A program made the position numbers and the translations under genes. The notes below the pieces were generated by a model, which made no database searches, was not told the origin of the DNA, and saw only the letters and a program-made list of their open reading frames with translations. A DNA stretch of 64,000 bases from G965220825 sp965220825 (lineage in GTDB: Bacteria > Pseudomonadota > Alphaproteobacteria > UBA828), in assembly GCA_965220825.1 (NCBI GenBank), contig OZ244839.1, forward strand, positions 1,054,001 through 1,118,000. The letters run 5' to 3'. Positions 53,053 through 61,849 of the stretch are shown here, in pieces (positions within the stretch are counted from its first letter, which is position 1; every line of letters begins with the position of its first letter).

Positions 53053-53319
53053 GTGCGGCAATCGGCGACGCTTGTCATCGACGACGGCGCCAATATCGCC
53101 TGCATGGCCTGCGGATACGCGCTCGGGCCGGCAGGCGAGCCGTGGAAGCAGGCCGCCCTCCTGGACCAGAGACCCATGCGGAACATCGCGGGCGGGGCCT
53201 ATACCAACGCCGAACGCGTATTGCTGCGCCGCCTTTTCTGCCCCGGCTGCGGCGCGCTGCTGGATACCGAGGTGGCGCTCGAGGGCGATCCCTTCTTGAA
53301 CGACGCGGTCCGGCCGTAA
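53053..53319 (+). CDS. small two-CxxC protein, acetone carboxylase gamma-like
   Basis: An 88-residue protein starting at a GTG five bases after the HyuB stop. It holds one C-x2-C pair in ACMACGYALG (about residue 16) and another in FCPGCGALLDTEV (about residue 68), so a zinc site is likely. The CPGCGALLDTEVALEGDPFLND ending resembles the small gamma subunit (Acetone_carb_G) that accompanies HyuA/HyuB-type ketone carboxylases. Its presence favours a carboxylase-like complex, but family members also occur beside presumed hydantoinases. No upstream ATG exists in frame close enough to serve. Confidence 0.7.
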   Translation: MRQSATLVIDDGANIACMACGYALGPAGEPWKQAALLDQRPMRNIAGGAYTNAERVLLRRLFCPGCGALLDTEVALEGDPFLNDAVRP

Positions 53320-53351
53320 GAGCCCGGCGCAGGCGGCAGAGGGAGAACGCC

Positions 53352-54053
53352 TTGCACGATATCGCCATACGCCCCGAGATCGTTCAGCGGGTTCTGAAAC
53401 GGCGCGGGCGGGTGCGACTCTTCGAACGGCTGGATCCGGCGCGGACGGCGGCGGTCTATATCGACATGCAAGTCACCTTCCTTGCGCCGGGAGCGCCGGT
53501 GGAAGTCCCCGCGGCGCGCGCCGTCGTGCCCCGAATCAACCGGCTGAACCGGCTATTGCGCGAACGCGGCGTGCCGATCTACTGGGTCGCCCATGCCAAC
53601 ACCGCCGTCGACGGGAAGTCGGACTGGCCCGGCTTCTTCGACCATTTCGTGACGGACGACATGCGGGCTCGGACCGTCGCGGGTCTTGCGCCCGGCGCGA
53701 ACGGCCAGCAGCTATGGCCCGAACTCGAAGTCTCGCGTGACGACGCGACCCTCTTCAAGAACCGCTACAGCGCGCTGATCGCTGGTTCTTCGGCACTGGA
53801 GCGGATGGTCCGCGGCCGGGGCATCGACACGCTGCTGATCGGCGGAACAAAGACCGATGTCTGCTGCGAATCCACCGCGCGTGACGCCATGATGCTGGAT
53901 TTCAAGACGGTCATGCTTTCCGACTGCTGCGCCGCCCTCACCGACCAAGAGCACCGGGATGCGCTGGAGACCGTCATCCAGCAGTTCGGCGATGTGGCCA
54001 CGTCGGACGAGGCGGTCGCCGCACTGGACGCCTTCGAGGCAAAAGGCGGCTGA
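53352..54053 (+). CDS. isochorismatase-family cysteine hydrolase
   Basis: A 233-residue amidohydrolase. The triad is Asp38 (YIDMQ), Lys136 (FKNRYSAL) and Cys171 (TDVCCESTARDA), with the usual cis-peptide neighbourhood GGTKTDVC. Families with this fold include N-carbamoylsarcosine amidase, nicotinamidase and ureidoacrylate hydrolase. It starts at a TTG with GGGAGAA five bases upstream; no ATG precedes the core. Following HyuA/HyuB, an N-carbamoyl amino acid amidase role is plausible but inferred. Confidence 0.85.
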   Translation: MHDIAIRPEIVQRVLKRRGRVRLFERLDPARTAAVYIDMQVTFLAPGAPVEVPAARAVVPRINRLNRLLRERGVPIYWVAHANTAVDGKSDWPGFFDHFVTDDMRARTVAGLAPGANGQQLWPELEVSRDDATLFKNRYSALIAGSSALERMVRGRGIDTLLIGGTKTDVCCESTARDAMMLDFKTVMLSDCCAALTDQEHRDALETVIQQFGDVATSDEAVAALDAFEAKGG

Positions 54054-54079
54054 CGGCGCCCGGGGGCCGCCGCGCCGTC
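54052..54079 (+). terminator. possible stem-loop after the isochorismatase-family gene
   Basis: GACGGCGC (54052-54059) pairs with GCGCCGTC (54072-54079) around a 12-base GC loop that begins in the stop codon. No T-run follows, so termination would need Rho or the convergent tRNA gene. Confidence 0.35.
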
Positions 54080-54105
54080 TGCCGCGGCCCCACAGGATCG
54101 AATTA

Positions 54106-54182
<77 letters not shown>

Positions 54183-54261
54183 AAAGGGCCCGCGCGCAAG
54201 GCGGGACGGGGCGGATGGTAACCGCGGCCCCGTGGCGGCGCAAACCGCCCCCGCCCCCGCT

Positions 54262-54657
54262 TCAGTCGATGCGCCCGCTCCGCAACATGGCGCCGAGCGA
54301 TTCCAACTCTTCGAGGATGCGCTCGGCCTCCGCACGTACCTTCGGGTCGAGTCCGGACGCGGGCGCCGCCCCGTCGGTCCGCACCGCGCCATTCTCGCGC
54401 AGCAGCTTTTGCACGCCCCGAATGGAATACCCATCAGTGCGGATCAGGCCCCTTATGCGGCGCAGAAGCGCAACGTCCTCGGGACGATAGAGGCGGCGAT
54501 TGCCACCGCGCTTCAGAGGGCGAAGCTGGTGGAACTTGGTTTCCCAGAACCGCAGCACATGCTGCGGTTCTCCAAGCTCCTCCGACACCTCGCGGATCGT
54601 TCGGAACGCGTCCGGCGCCTTCCCCGAACCCTGGGTCCGGGGCCCGGCCTCGCCCAT
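54262..54657 (-). CDS. MerR-type transcriptional regulator next to ihfA
   Basis: A 131-residue protein. The winged helix (FRTIREVSEELGEPQHVLRFWETKF, then GGNRRLYRPEDVALLRRIRGLI) is of MerR type but lacks the C-terminal cysteines of metal sensors and ends in an acidic coiled segment. This form is found immediately downstream of ihfA in many Alphaproteobacteria; its effector is unknown. It follows ihfA by 3 bases. Confidence 0.9.
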   Translation of the reverse strand: MGEAGPRTQGSGKAPDAFRTIREVSEELGEPQHVLRFWETKFHQLRPLKRGGNRRLYRPEDVALLRRIRGLIRTDGYSIRGVQKLLRENGAVRTDGAAPASGLDPKVRAEAERILEELESLGAMLRSGRID

Positions 54658-54660
54658 CTT

Positions 54661-54993
54661 CTAGGAGCGCGGCTGTTCGCCCGCCCCGCCGGCCGGCGCG
54701 AGGAACCTGTTGATACGATCCTTGAGAACGTGCGACGCGCGAAAGATGAGGACGCGGCGGGGCAGGATCGGAACCTCCACGCCAGTCTTCGGGTTGCGTC
54801 CGATACGCTGGCCCTTCATTCGCACCGCAAAGCTGCCGAACGAGGATATCTTCACGGTTTCGCCGCTCGCCAGCGCGTCCGCCATGATATCGATAACGGC
54901 TTCGACGAGCTTCGCGGATTCGTTGCGCGAGAGCCCCACATCGTGGAACACGGCATCCGCAAGATCCGCTCGGGTAACCGTGTCCCCGGCCAT
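54661..54993 (-). CDS. ihfA: integration host factor alpha subunit
   Basis: A 110-residue DNA-bending protein of the HU/IHF family. TRADLADAVFHDVGLSRNESAKLVE, VKISSFGSFAVRMKGQRIGRNPKTG (the arm with the intercalating Pro) and a C-terminal tail of about 15 residues fit IHF alpha. The start at 54993 avoids a longer reading with no family match. The plsX-fabH genes that usually precede it are absent. Confidence 0.93.
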   Translation of the reverse strand: MAGDTVTRADLADAVFHDVGLSRNESAKLVEAVIDIMADALASGETVKISSFGSFAVRMKGQRIGRNPKTGVEVPILPRRVLIFRASHVLKDRINRFLAPAGGAGEQPRS

Positions 54994-55181
54994 TCTCCCC
55001 CGCCTCCCTGCAGCCGGCGGACGGTACCGCCTCGCCCTGCGACCGTCAAGACGATGTCCTCGTTCAGGATGTTTGAGACGCTGGGATTTCTTCGGCCGTC
55101 GGCGTGGCACGACATTCGGCCGGGGTTTGTCCGTTCGCTCCCACGTTCCGAAATGCGCACCCATGCGCTATAGAGGCACGC

Positions 55182-55973
55182 ATGACGAACGCGGGGAAAC
55201 ACGTCCTGACGGCTCTTGCCGCGACGGCACTTCTCGCCACCGCCTTCGGCACAGGCACGGAACGTTCCCTGGCGCATGAAGAGAACGGCGAAGCCCGCGC
55301 CCTTCCGGTGGACGAGATCCGACGGATCGTTCGCGACTATCTGCTCGAAGAGCCCGAAATCCTGATCGAGGCGCAGAACGTGCTCCGCGAGCGCCATGCC
55401 CAGGCGATGGCCGAGCGGGACCGCAACGCGATCCGCAACAACTTCGCCGCGCTCTTCGCGGACGCGGAAGCACCGGTCGCGGGAAACCCGGACGGGCCGG
55501 TGGCGGTGGTCGAGTTCTTCGACTATCGCTGCGGACACTGCCGGCGCGTGACGCCCGTGCTGCAGACGCTGCTCGCCGAAAATGACGATGTCCGGCTGAT
55601 CTACAAGGAGCTCCCAATCCTCGGGCCGGAGTCGGTCAACGCCGCCGTCGCAGCGCTCGCGGCGCGCGAACAGGGACGCTACACAAACTTTCACCATGCG
55701 CTGATGACCGCGAGCGGCGAACTCGATCCGCAACGCGTGCAGGAGATCGCCGCGTCCGTCGGCCTCGATGTGGCGCGCCTCGCCGACGACATGAAAGACC
55801 CGGCGATCATGGCGTTGCTCCAGCGCAACCGCGACCTGGCGAATGCCCTCGGGATCGACGGAACCCCCGCTTTCGTCATGGGCGAGCGCGTGCTGCGCGG
55901 TGCGCAGACCCCCCGGCAGTTCCAAGCCATCGTCGCCGACATGCGCGCAGCGCTCGCCGCTTCCGACAAGTAA
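55182..55973 (+). CDS. DsbA-family periplasmic thiol oxidoreductase
   Basis: A 263-residue protein with a Sec signal (residues about 1-32), an N-terminal helical region (VDEIRRIVRDYLLEEPEILIEAQNVL) and a thioredoxin-fold domain with CGHC at residues 117-120 and the cis-Pro in GTPAF. The N-terminal region is like that of ScsC/Com1-type proteins, so it may oxidise or isomerise disulfides and form oligomers. The ATG at 55182 is chosen over one 26 codons earlier because the signal peptide starts there. It diverges from ihfA. Confidence 0.9.
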   Translation: MTNAGKHVLTALAATALLATAFGTGTERSLAHEENGEARALPVDEIRRIVRDYLLEEPEILIEAQNVLRERHAQAMAERDRNAIRNNFAALFADAEAPVAGNPDGPVAVVEFFDYRCGHCRRVTPVLQTLLAENDDVRLIYKELPILGPESVNAAVAALAAREQGRYTNFHHALMTASGELDPQRVQEIAASVGLDVARLADDMKDPAIMALLQRNRDLANALGIDGTPAFVMGERVLRGAQTPRQFQAIVADMRAALAASDK

Positions 55974-56035
55974 GGCGCCGTTTCTCGAGGCGCGCGCCGC
56001 GCCGTTCGACGCGGCGCATCGGATATGGGGGGAGG

Positions 56036-57028
56036 CTAGGAGCCGGCCGAAGTGGAATCGTGCAGGAAGCACGCGACTTTGCGGCCGGGGCGGACTTCGC
56101 GGAGAACGGGCTCGCGCTCGGAGCATATGGGCATCCGGTGGGGACAGCGGGTGTGGAACGCGCAGCCCGCCGGCGGATTGATGGGGCTCGGCACGTCGCC
56201 TTCGAGGCCGCCCAGGCTCTCGGCCCGCGGGCCCTCGGGATTGGCTTCGGGGATCGCCCGGATCAGCGCCTGGGAATAGGGATGGAGCGGCTCGCGGTAG
56301 AGACTCTCGCTCTCGGCGATCTCCACGATCCGCCCCAGATAGAGCACGGCGGTGCGGTTGCAGAAGCGCTTCACCACCGAAAGATCGTGAGAGATGAAGA
56401 CATAGGTGAGCTGGAAGCGGCTCTGAAGATCGATCAGCAGCCCGAGGATCTGGGCGCGGATGGAAACGTCCAGCGCAGAGACAGGCTCATCGAGGATCAG
56501 GAGCTTTGGTTGAAGGATCAGCGCACGGGCGATCGCCACGCGCTGGTTTTGCCCACCGGAAAACTCATGGGGCAGCCGGTCGTAATAGTCGGCGCTGAGA
56601 CCCACCACCTCGAGGAAGGCCCGGGCCCTTTCGAAGCGCTCCACCTTGTCGCCGATGCCATGGAAACGAAGGGGCTCGGCGATCGAATTGCCGACCGACA
56701 TGCGCGGATTGAGGGAGGAGAGCGGATCCTGGAACACGAGCTGCATTTCGCGGCGCAGGGCGAGGAGCTCCTTCCTGGTACACGCCAGCACGTCCACGCC
56801 GTCGAGAGTCACCTCGCCGGCCGTGGGCTCGATCAGACGCAGGACGAGACGCGCCGTGGTGGATTTGCCGCAGCCCGATTCGCCCACCAGACCCAGCGTC
56901 TCGCCCCGGGTCACGTCGAAGTCGATACCGTCCACCGCCCGCAGGATCGGCGGCGAATCGAACAGGCCCTTGGGATCGAGCTTGAAGTGCTTGACCAGCC
57001 CCCTGACCGAAAGCAGCGGCGCGCTCAT
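56036..57028 (-). CDS. oligopeptide/dipeptide-type ABC ATPase (DppF/OppF class)
   Basis: A 330-residue ATPase: GESGCGKSTTARLVLRL (Walker A), FSGGQNQRVAIARAL (signature), LLILDEPVSALDVS (Walker B) and SHDLSVVKRF (switch His). The C-terminal oligopeptide_trans region with CAFHTRCPHRMPICSEREP supplies three Cys near the end, as in this class. Pairs with the DppD-class ATPase, whose stop it overlaps by 4 nt. Confidence 0.93.
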   Translation of the reverse strand: MSAPLLSVRGLVKHFKLDPKGLFDSPPILRAVDGIDFDVTRGETLGLVGESGCGKSTTARLVLRLIEPTAGEVTLDGVDVLACTRKELLALRREMQLVFQDPLSSLNPRMSVGNSIAEPLRFHGIGDKVERFERARAFLEVVGLSADYYDRLPHEFSGGQNQRVAIARALILQPKLLILDEPVSALDVSIRAQILGLLIDLQSRFQLTYVFISHDLSVVKRFCNRTAVLYLGRIVEIAESESLYREPLHPYSQALIRAIPEANPEGPRAESLGGLEGDVPSPINPPAGCAFHTRCPHRMPICSEREPVLREVRPGRKVACFLHDSTSAGS

Positions 57029-58020
57029 GCCGGCACCCTCCCGGCCTCCTCCGCCTCGACGGCGTGGCAGGCGGCGACGGAGCCGGTGCGCGTCGCCATC
57101 GGCACCGGATCACGCTCCCCGCAAGGCGCGTAGGCCCGCGCGCAGCGGTCGCGGAAGGCGCAGCCCGGCGGTGGGTCCACCGGCACGGGCGGCAGGCCGG
57201 GAATCGAGCGCAGTTCCGAATCCTTGGGCTCGTCGAGTCTGATGATCGAATCGAGAAGGCCCGCCGTGTAGGGGTGGCGGGGCTTGTGGAAGATCGTCTT
57301 CACGTCGCCATATTCGACCATCTTCCCCGAATACATGACGAGAACGTCGTCGGCCATCACCGAAACGACCCCGAGATCGTGGGTGATGAGGATCATGGCG
57401 CTGCCGAGCTTCCGGCGGATATCGGCCAGCAGGCCGAGAATCTGGGCCTGGATGGTCACGTCCAAGGCCGTCGTGGGCTCGTCGGCGATCAGGAGGTCGG
57501 GCTCGCAGGCGATGGCGATGGCGATCAGCACTCGCTGGCGCATGCCTCCCGAGAACTGGTGCGGATAGTCCGTGAGCCGCCTTTCGGGCTCGGGTATGCC
57601 GACGAGCCGGATCAACTCCACGGCGCGCCGGCGGGCATCCTCCCGGCTCACGCCCTTGTGCACGACGAGGGTCTCGGCGATCTGCTCACCTATGGTGAAG
57701 ACCGGGTTGAGGGAGGTCATCGGATCCTGGAATATCATCCCGATCCGGTTGCCGCGCAGGTCCTCCATGCGACGCTCGTCGAGCGCCAGCAGATCCTCCC
57801 CGTCGAACGACACGGCGCCCTCGACGATCCGCCCCGGCGGCTGGATCAGACGCATGATGGAACGCGCCGTCACGCTCTTGCCGGAGCCGGATTCGCCCAC
57901 GATGCAGAGCACGCGGCCCGGATGGAGCGCGAACGACAGCCCGTCAACCGCCTTCAGCGTACCCGTGCGGAGCTTGAAATGGGTCTTGAGCCCGTCGACC
58001 TGGAGAAGCGGCTTGCTCAT
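57025..58020 (-). CDS. oligopeptide/dipeptide-type ABC ATPase (DppD/OppD class)
   Basis: A 331-residue ATPase with GESGSGKSVTARSIM, FSGGMRQRVLIAIAI, LLIADEPTTALDVT and THDLGVVSVMADDV. The cysteine-rich CAFRDRCARAYAPCGER end is typical of this class. It is 12 bases after the permease and forms a heterodimer with the DppF-class partner. Confidence 0.93.
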   Translation of the reverse strand: MSKPLLQVDGLKTHFKLRTGTLKAVDGLSFALHPGRVLCIVGESGSGKSVTARSIMRLIQPPGRIVEGAVSFDGEDLLALDERRMEDLRGNRIGMIFQDPMTSLNPVFTIGEQIAETLVVHKGVSREDARRRAVELIRLVGIPEPERRLTDYPHQFSGGMRQRVLIAIAIACEPDLLIADEPTTALDVTIQAQILGLLADIRRKLGSAMILITHDLGVVSVMADDVLVMYSGKMVEYGDVKTIFHKPRHPYTAGLLDSIIRLDEPKDSELRSIPGLPPVPVDPPPGCAFRDRCARAYAPCGERDPVPMATRTGSVAACHAVEAEEAGRVPA

Positions 58021-58032
58021 CCCACCCTGCCC

Positions 58033-58959
58033 TCAGCGCACCCGCGCTCTCGGATCGAGCGCATCGCGGAGCCCGTCGCCGATAAAAGAGAAGGCCAGCG
58101 AGACCACCACGATGAGGAAGCCGGGGAAGGCCGTCGCGTGCGGCGCCTTCTTGAGCACGGCGCGCCCGTCCGAGACCATGGTACCCCAGTCCGCATCCGG
58201 CGGCTGGATGCCGAGCCCCAGAAACGAAAGTCCCGAGCCCACCACCATCATCAGCCCGATCAGCGTCGTGGAATAGACGATGACGGGCGCCAGCATGTTG
58301 GGCAGCACATAGCGGACGATGATGGTGGGCGTGGCCGCGCCGCCGGCGCGCGCAGCCTCGATATAGGGCTCCTGCTTGACCGAGACGGTGGTGGTTCGCA
58401 CGAGCCTCGAGATATAGGGGACCAGTGCGATGGTGATGGCGAGGATGAGCGTGCCGACTCCGGGATCGAGCACGCCGGCGATCACGATCGCCAGAAGCAC
58501 CAGCGGAAAGGCGAAGAGAACATCGAGAATCCGCATGATGACCTGGTCGAGCCAGCCCCCGACATAACCCGCGATCAGGCCGAGCAGCACGGCGATGGCG
58601 GTGGCGACGGCCGTCGGCACCACGCCCACCAGAAGCGCCACCCGTCCGCCCCAGAGCAGCCGGGAGAGGATGTCCCGCCCATCCATGTCGCCGCCGAGAA
58701 GGAGGCCGTCTGTTCCCGGCAACCCGCCGCGCTGCCCCACCGCCTCGGTGGGATCGTGCGGGCTGATATAGGGAGCAAGGATGGTCACCAGCACCACGAC
58801 GGCCATGAAGACCAGGGCGCCGACCGCGGCCTTGTCCTTGGCATAGGCATGCCAGGCGAGGCCCAAGGTCCGCCACATGATGTGGAAGGTCTCACGCCGC
58901 AGCTCCGCCGCCGAACGCCGCCGCGTGGCGGTGGGGAGAATTTCCGCTGGGCCGGTCAT
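58033..58959 (-). CDS. oligopeptide-type ABC permease (DppC class)
   Basis: A 308-residue membrane protein with an N-terminal cytoplasmic segment, about six hydrophobic spans and the coupling loop YIEAARAGGAATPTIIVRYVLPNMLAP. The start at 58959 overlaps the DppB-class stop by 4 nt. Confidence 0.92.
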   Translation of the reverse strand: MTGPAEILPTATRRRSAAELRRETFHIMWRTLGLAWHAYAKDKAAVGALVFMAVVVLVTILAPYISPHDPTEAVGQRGGLPGTDGLLLGGDMDGRDILSRLLWGGRVALLVGVVPTAVATAIAVLLGLIAGYVGGWLDQVIMRILDVLFAFPLVLLAIVIAGVLDPGVGTLILAITIALVPYISRLVRTTTVSVKQEPYIEAARAGGAATPTIIVRYVLPNMLAPVIVYSTTLIGLMMVVGSGLSFLGLGIQPPDADWGTMVSDGRAVLKKAPHATAFPGFLIVVVSLAFSFIGDGLRDALDPRARVR

Positions 58960-59924
58960 CGCGAACGAACGCCCTCCGAAATGCGAATCTTGGGATCCGT
59001 ATAGGCGTTGAACACGTCCACCGCGAGGTTCACCAGGACGAAGGCTACCGCGATGATGAGCGCCGCGCCCTGGATCGTCGGGATATCGCGGGCCTGGATC
59101 GCCTGCCAGAGCTGGTACCCGATGCCGGGCCACGCGAAGATCACCTCGACGAAGAGCACGCCGCCCAAAAGATAGCCGAGCTGAAGCCCGCAGATGGTGG
59201 CGATGGGCGGCAATGCGTTGCGCAACGCATGCTTGCGCAGGATGACGCCGCGCCGGATACCCTTGGCGCGTGCCACCATGATGTAGTTCTGGCTCAGAAT
59301 CTCGAGCATGGTCGCGCGCACGGTGCGGGCGATGATTGCCGCCGGCGCCGCGGCCGCGGCGATCGTCGGCAGGATGAGATGGAGGATCACGTCCACCGGC
59401 CCGCCGCCGCCCACGATCTTGGTCATCCCCGTCGCCGGCAATATGCGCCAGGTGAGCGAAAAGAGGAGGACGAGCAGAAGGCCCAGCCAGTAGGGCGGGA
59501 TGCTGCCGAACATGAGGGTGCCGGCGATGGTGAGTCGGTCGAACAGCCCGTAAGGGCGGGAGGCCGCGAAAATGCCGGCAAAGAGGCCGATGGCGTAGGC
59601 GAGCGCGGCGCTGGTGAGCGCAAGGATCGCCGAGTTCGCGAATTTGGGAAAGATGAGCTCCGCCACCATGCGCCGGTTGGCGATGGACTTGCCGAACTCG
59701 CCTTGGAGGATCTGGCTCAGCCACTTGCCATACTGGACGGGCAGCGGCTCGTTAAGGCCCAGGGACTCGCGAATCTGCTCGCGCACCTCTTCGGTCGCGT
59801 ATGGCCCGGTGAGTGTCGTGGTGACGTCCCCCGGCGCGAGATGAGCGAGGATGAATACGAAAAACGACACCCCGAACATGATCGGGATGATCGTGAGCAG
59901 ACGCGCGACGATGAACCGGGTCAT
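58956..59924 (-). CDS. oligopeptide-type ABC permease (DppB class)
   Basis: A 322-residue membrane protein. MTRFIVARLLTIIPIMFGVSFFVFILAHLAPGD is the first span of this class, and NYIMVARAKGIRRGVILRKHALRN is the coupling loop. It lies 104 bases after the binding-protein gene, with a strong hairpin in between. Confidence 0.93.
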   Translation of the reverse strand: MTRFIVARLLTIIPIMFGVSFFVFILAHLAPGDVTTTLTGPYATEEVREQIRESLGLNEPLPVQYGKWLSQILQGEFGKSIANRRMVAELIFPKFANSAILALTSAALAYAIGLFAGIFAASRPYGLFDRLTIAGTLMFGSIPPYWLGLLLVLLFSLTWRILPATGMTKIVGGGGPVDVILHLILPTIAAAAAPAAIIARTVRATMLEILSQNYIMVARAKGIRRGVILRKHALRNALPPIATICGLQLGYLLGGVLFVEVIFAWPGIGYQLWQAIQARDIPTIQGAALIIAVAFVLVNLAVDVFNAYTDPKIRISEGVRSR

Positions 59925-59960
59925 GGGCCTCCGGCGGATGTCGTCGTGGGGGCCGCCGCC

Positions 59961-59995
59961 CCAGGCTCTCCCGGAGATTCTCCGGCGGGGCCTGG
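59961..59995 (-). other. nested inverted repeat between binding-protein and permease genes
   Basis: Outer arms CCAGGC/GCCTGG (59961-59966, 59990-59995) enclose inner arms CCGGAGA/TCTCCGG (59971-59977, 59979-59985) with a one-base centre. There is no T-run. Position after the binding-protein stop suggests a 3'-end-protecting hairpin that raises binding protein over membrane subunits. Confidence 0.75.
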
Positions 59996-60028
59996 AGCGG
60001 CTACGCCCGGTCTACGATCCGCCTCTCC

Positions 60029-61630
60029 CTACTCCTCAACGACGTAGGGAAGCGTGAAGTCGTACCAGTTCTCCTGGCCGTTCGCGAAACCCCTCACATT
60101 GGGCGCGAGAAGAATCGGGTTGTGGTAGCTGAACACCGGCAGGAAGGCCACGTCCTCTTCCATGATGATGCGGTTGGCTTCCTGGTAGAGCGCCGCGGCC
60201 TCGGCCTGATCCCTGGTCTGGATGGCCTTCTGGTAAAGCGCGTCGATCTTTTCGTTGCAGTACCAGCCGCCATTGATGCCGTTCGGCGGGTGGTGGTCGC
60301 AACGCGTCGCATGCGCCGTCCAGTAAGGCACGGACCAACCCCAGCCCATGCTGTTCATGGCCACGCCCTCGGGCATGCCCTGGAGCCACTTGCCGAGATA
60401 GGTCATCCACTCGAGCTTGTTGAGCTTGAGATCGATGCCGACCTTCTTGAGATCACGCTGGATCCACTTCTCCCAGGCTTCGTTCCAGCCATAGTCGAAA
60501 ATCTCGAAGGTGAGCTCCAGGCCGTCGCCGTAGCCGGCTTCGGCAAGCAGCGCTTTCGCGCCCTCCGGATCATAGGGGTAGGGCTTGTAGTCGGGATCGT
60601 AGGCAAAGGTGCCGGCGGAAAGCATCCCGTGCTCCGCATGGCCCGTGCCTCTGAGCACCTCGCGTGCAATGCCCTCACGGTCGATCGCCATGTTGATGGC
60701 GCGGCGGACGCGCACATCCTGCAGCGCCGGGTGCTTCATGTTGAACTGGGCATACCAGACCGACGGCACGTTGGGCTGAAGCAGAAGCTGAAAGCCCTCT
60801 TCCACCAGATTGTCGATCTCGTCCCAGGTGGGCTCCGTGACCATGTTGATCTCGCCCGCGCGGAGCGCCGCGATCCGGGTCGCCGGATCAGTGATCTGGC
60901 GATAGATCATGCGATCGAGCTTGGCGGGCTCGCCGTAATAGTCGTCATTGCGCTCCAGCACCACCATCACGTCGATCTCGCGCTCGACGAACTTGAAGGG
61001 GCCGGTACCCACCGGGTGGAGTGCGATGTCCTGATCGCCATATTTCTCCCACGCCGTCGGACTGATCATCTCCGGCTGACCGCAGGAGGACTGGCCGATC
61101 TGAAGCCACTCATAGTGCGGCTGGGTGAGAGTCACCTCGAAGGTGTGTTCGTCGACCACGCGGGAGGATTCGATCCAACGCGCATAGAAGCTGAGATAGG
61201 CCGCGCCCACCTCGCTATATTGCGGGGCCTCGGGGTCGGAGAAGCGATCATAGTTCCACTTCGCCACATCGGCGTTGAACGGCGTGCCGTCGTGGAACTT
61301 CACGCCCTTGCGCAGGTTGAAGGTATAGACCCTGCCGTCCTCCGAAACCGTCCAGGATTCGGCAAGTGCCGGGCGGAGTGTCGCCCACTTCTCCTCGGGC
61401 TTGCCGAGCTCGAGCTCGACGAGGCCGTCGAAGATCATGTGGGTCGCGTTCTTCGTCAGCCAGCCGCAGGACTGCGGCGGATCGAAGAGGCTCATGGCGG
61501 CGGGGATGGACCACACCAGCGTGCCGCCCTCGGCCCGCGCCGATTTCGTATCCCAGGCGCCGAACGCCAGCGAAGCGCCCGCCGCCACGGCGACGCCCCA
61601 AGCGGCCGCCTTCCTTGCCGTCTCCAACAT
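60029..61630 (-). CDS. ABC transporter substrate-binding protein, family 5
   Basis: A 533-residue periplasmic protein with a Sec signal (MLETARKAAAWGVAVAAGASLAFG, cleavage near SARAEG) and the family 5 fold: WTVSEDGRVYTFNLRKGVKFHDG and a C-terminal NGGWYCNEKID domain. Such proteins bind oligopeptides, glutathione, opines or nickel chelates. Ligand is not predictable from these motifs. It leads the transporter operon and has AAGGGGAG upstream of its ATG. Confidence 0.93.
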   Translation of the reverse strand: MLETARKAAAWGVAVAAGASLAFGAWDTKSARAEGGTLVWSIPAAMSLFDPPQSCGWLTKNATHMIFDGLVELELGKPEEKWATLRPALAESWTVSEDGRVYTFNLRKGVKFHDGTPFNADVAKWNYDRFSDPEAPQYSEVGAAYLSFYARWIESSRVVDEHTFEVTLTQPHYEWLQIGQSSCGQPEMISPTAWEKYGDQDIALHPVGTGPFKFVEREIDVMVVLERNDDYYGEPAKLDRMIYRQITDPATRIAALRAGEINMVTEPTWDEIDNLVEEGFQLLLQPNVPSVWYAQFNMKHPALQDVRVRRAINMAIDREGIAREVLRGTGHAEHGMLSAGTFAYDPDYKPYPYDPEGAKALLAEAGYGDGLELTFEIFDYGWNEAWEKWIQRDLKKVGIDLKLNKLEWMTYLGKWLQGMPEGVAMNSMGWGWSVPYWTAHATRCDHHPPNGINGGWYCNEKIDALYQKAIQTRDQAEAAALYQEANRIIMEEDVAFLPVFSYHNPILLAPNVRGFANGQENWYDFTLPYVVEE

Positions 61631-61849
61631 GTAATGTCTCCCCTTATTTAGTCGCGCGAATTATTGCGCTCGGTCTCGGACCGGCGCATCGACCGCCACC
61701 CTACAACCCCTACCGCTCTCGTCCCAAGAGCGAATTTGCGGGCCGCGGGCGCGCCCCCGTTCATATGCGGAATCGGAGCGGTTTCGCCGGGGTCCGAAGA
61801 GGCTTAGTCTTGGCCGCCGGCTCCATCCGCCGGCATAGGGAGAGACCCG
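61631..61849. other. divergent intergenic region
   Basis: These 219 bases separate the transporter operon from the acyl-CoA dehydrogenase gene. One inverted repeat, CGCTCT-N7-AGAGCG (61714-61732), is visible and could bind a regulator. No consensus promoter was found on either strand. Confidence 0.35.
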
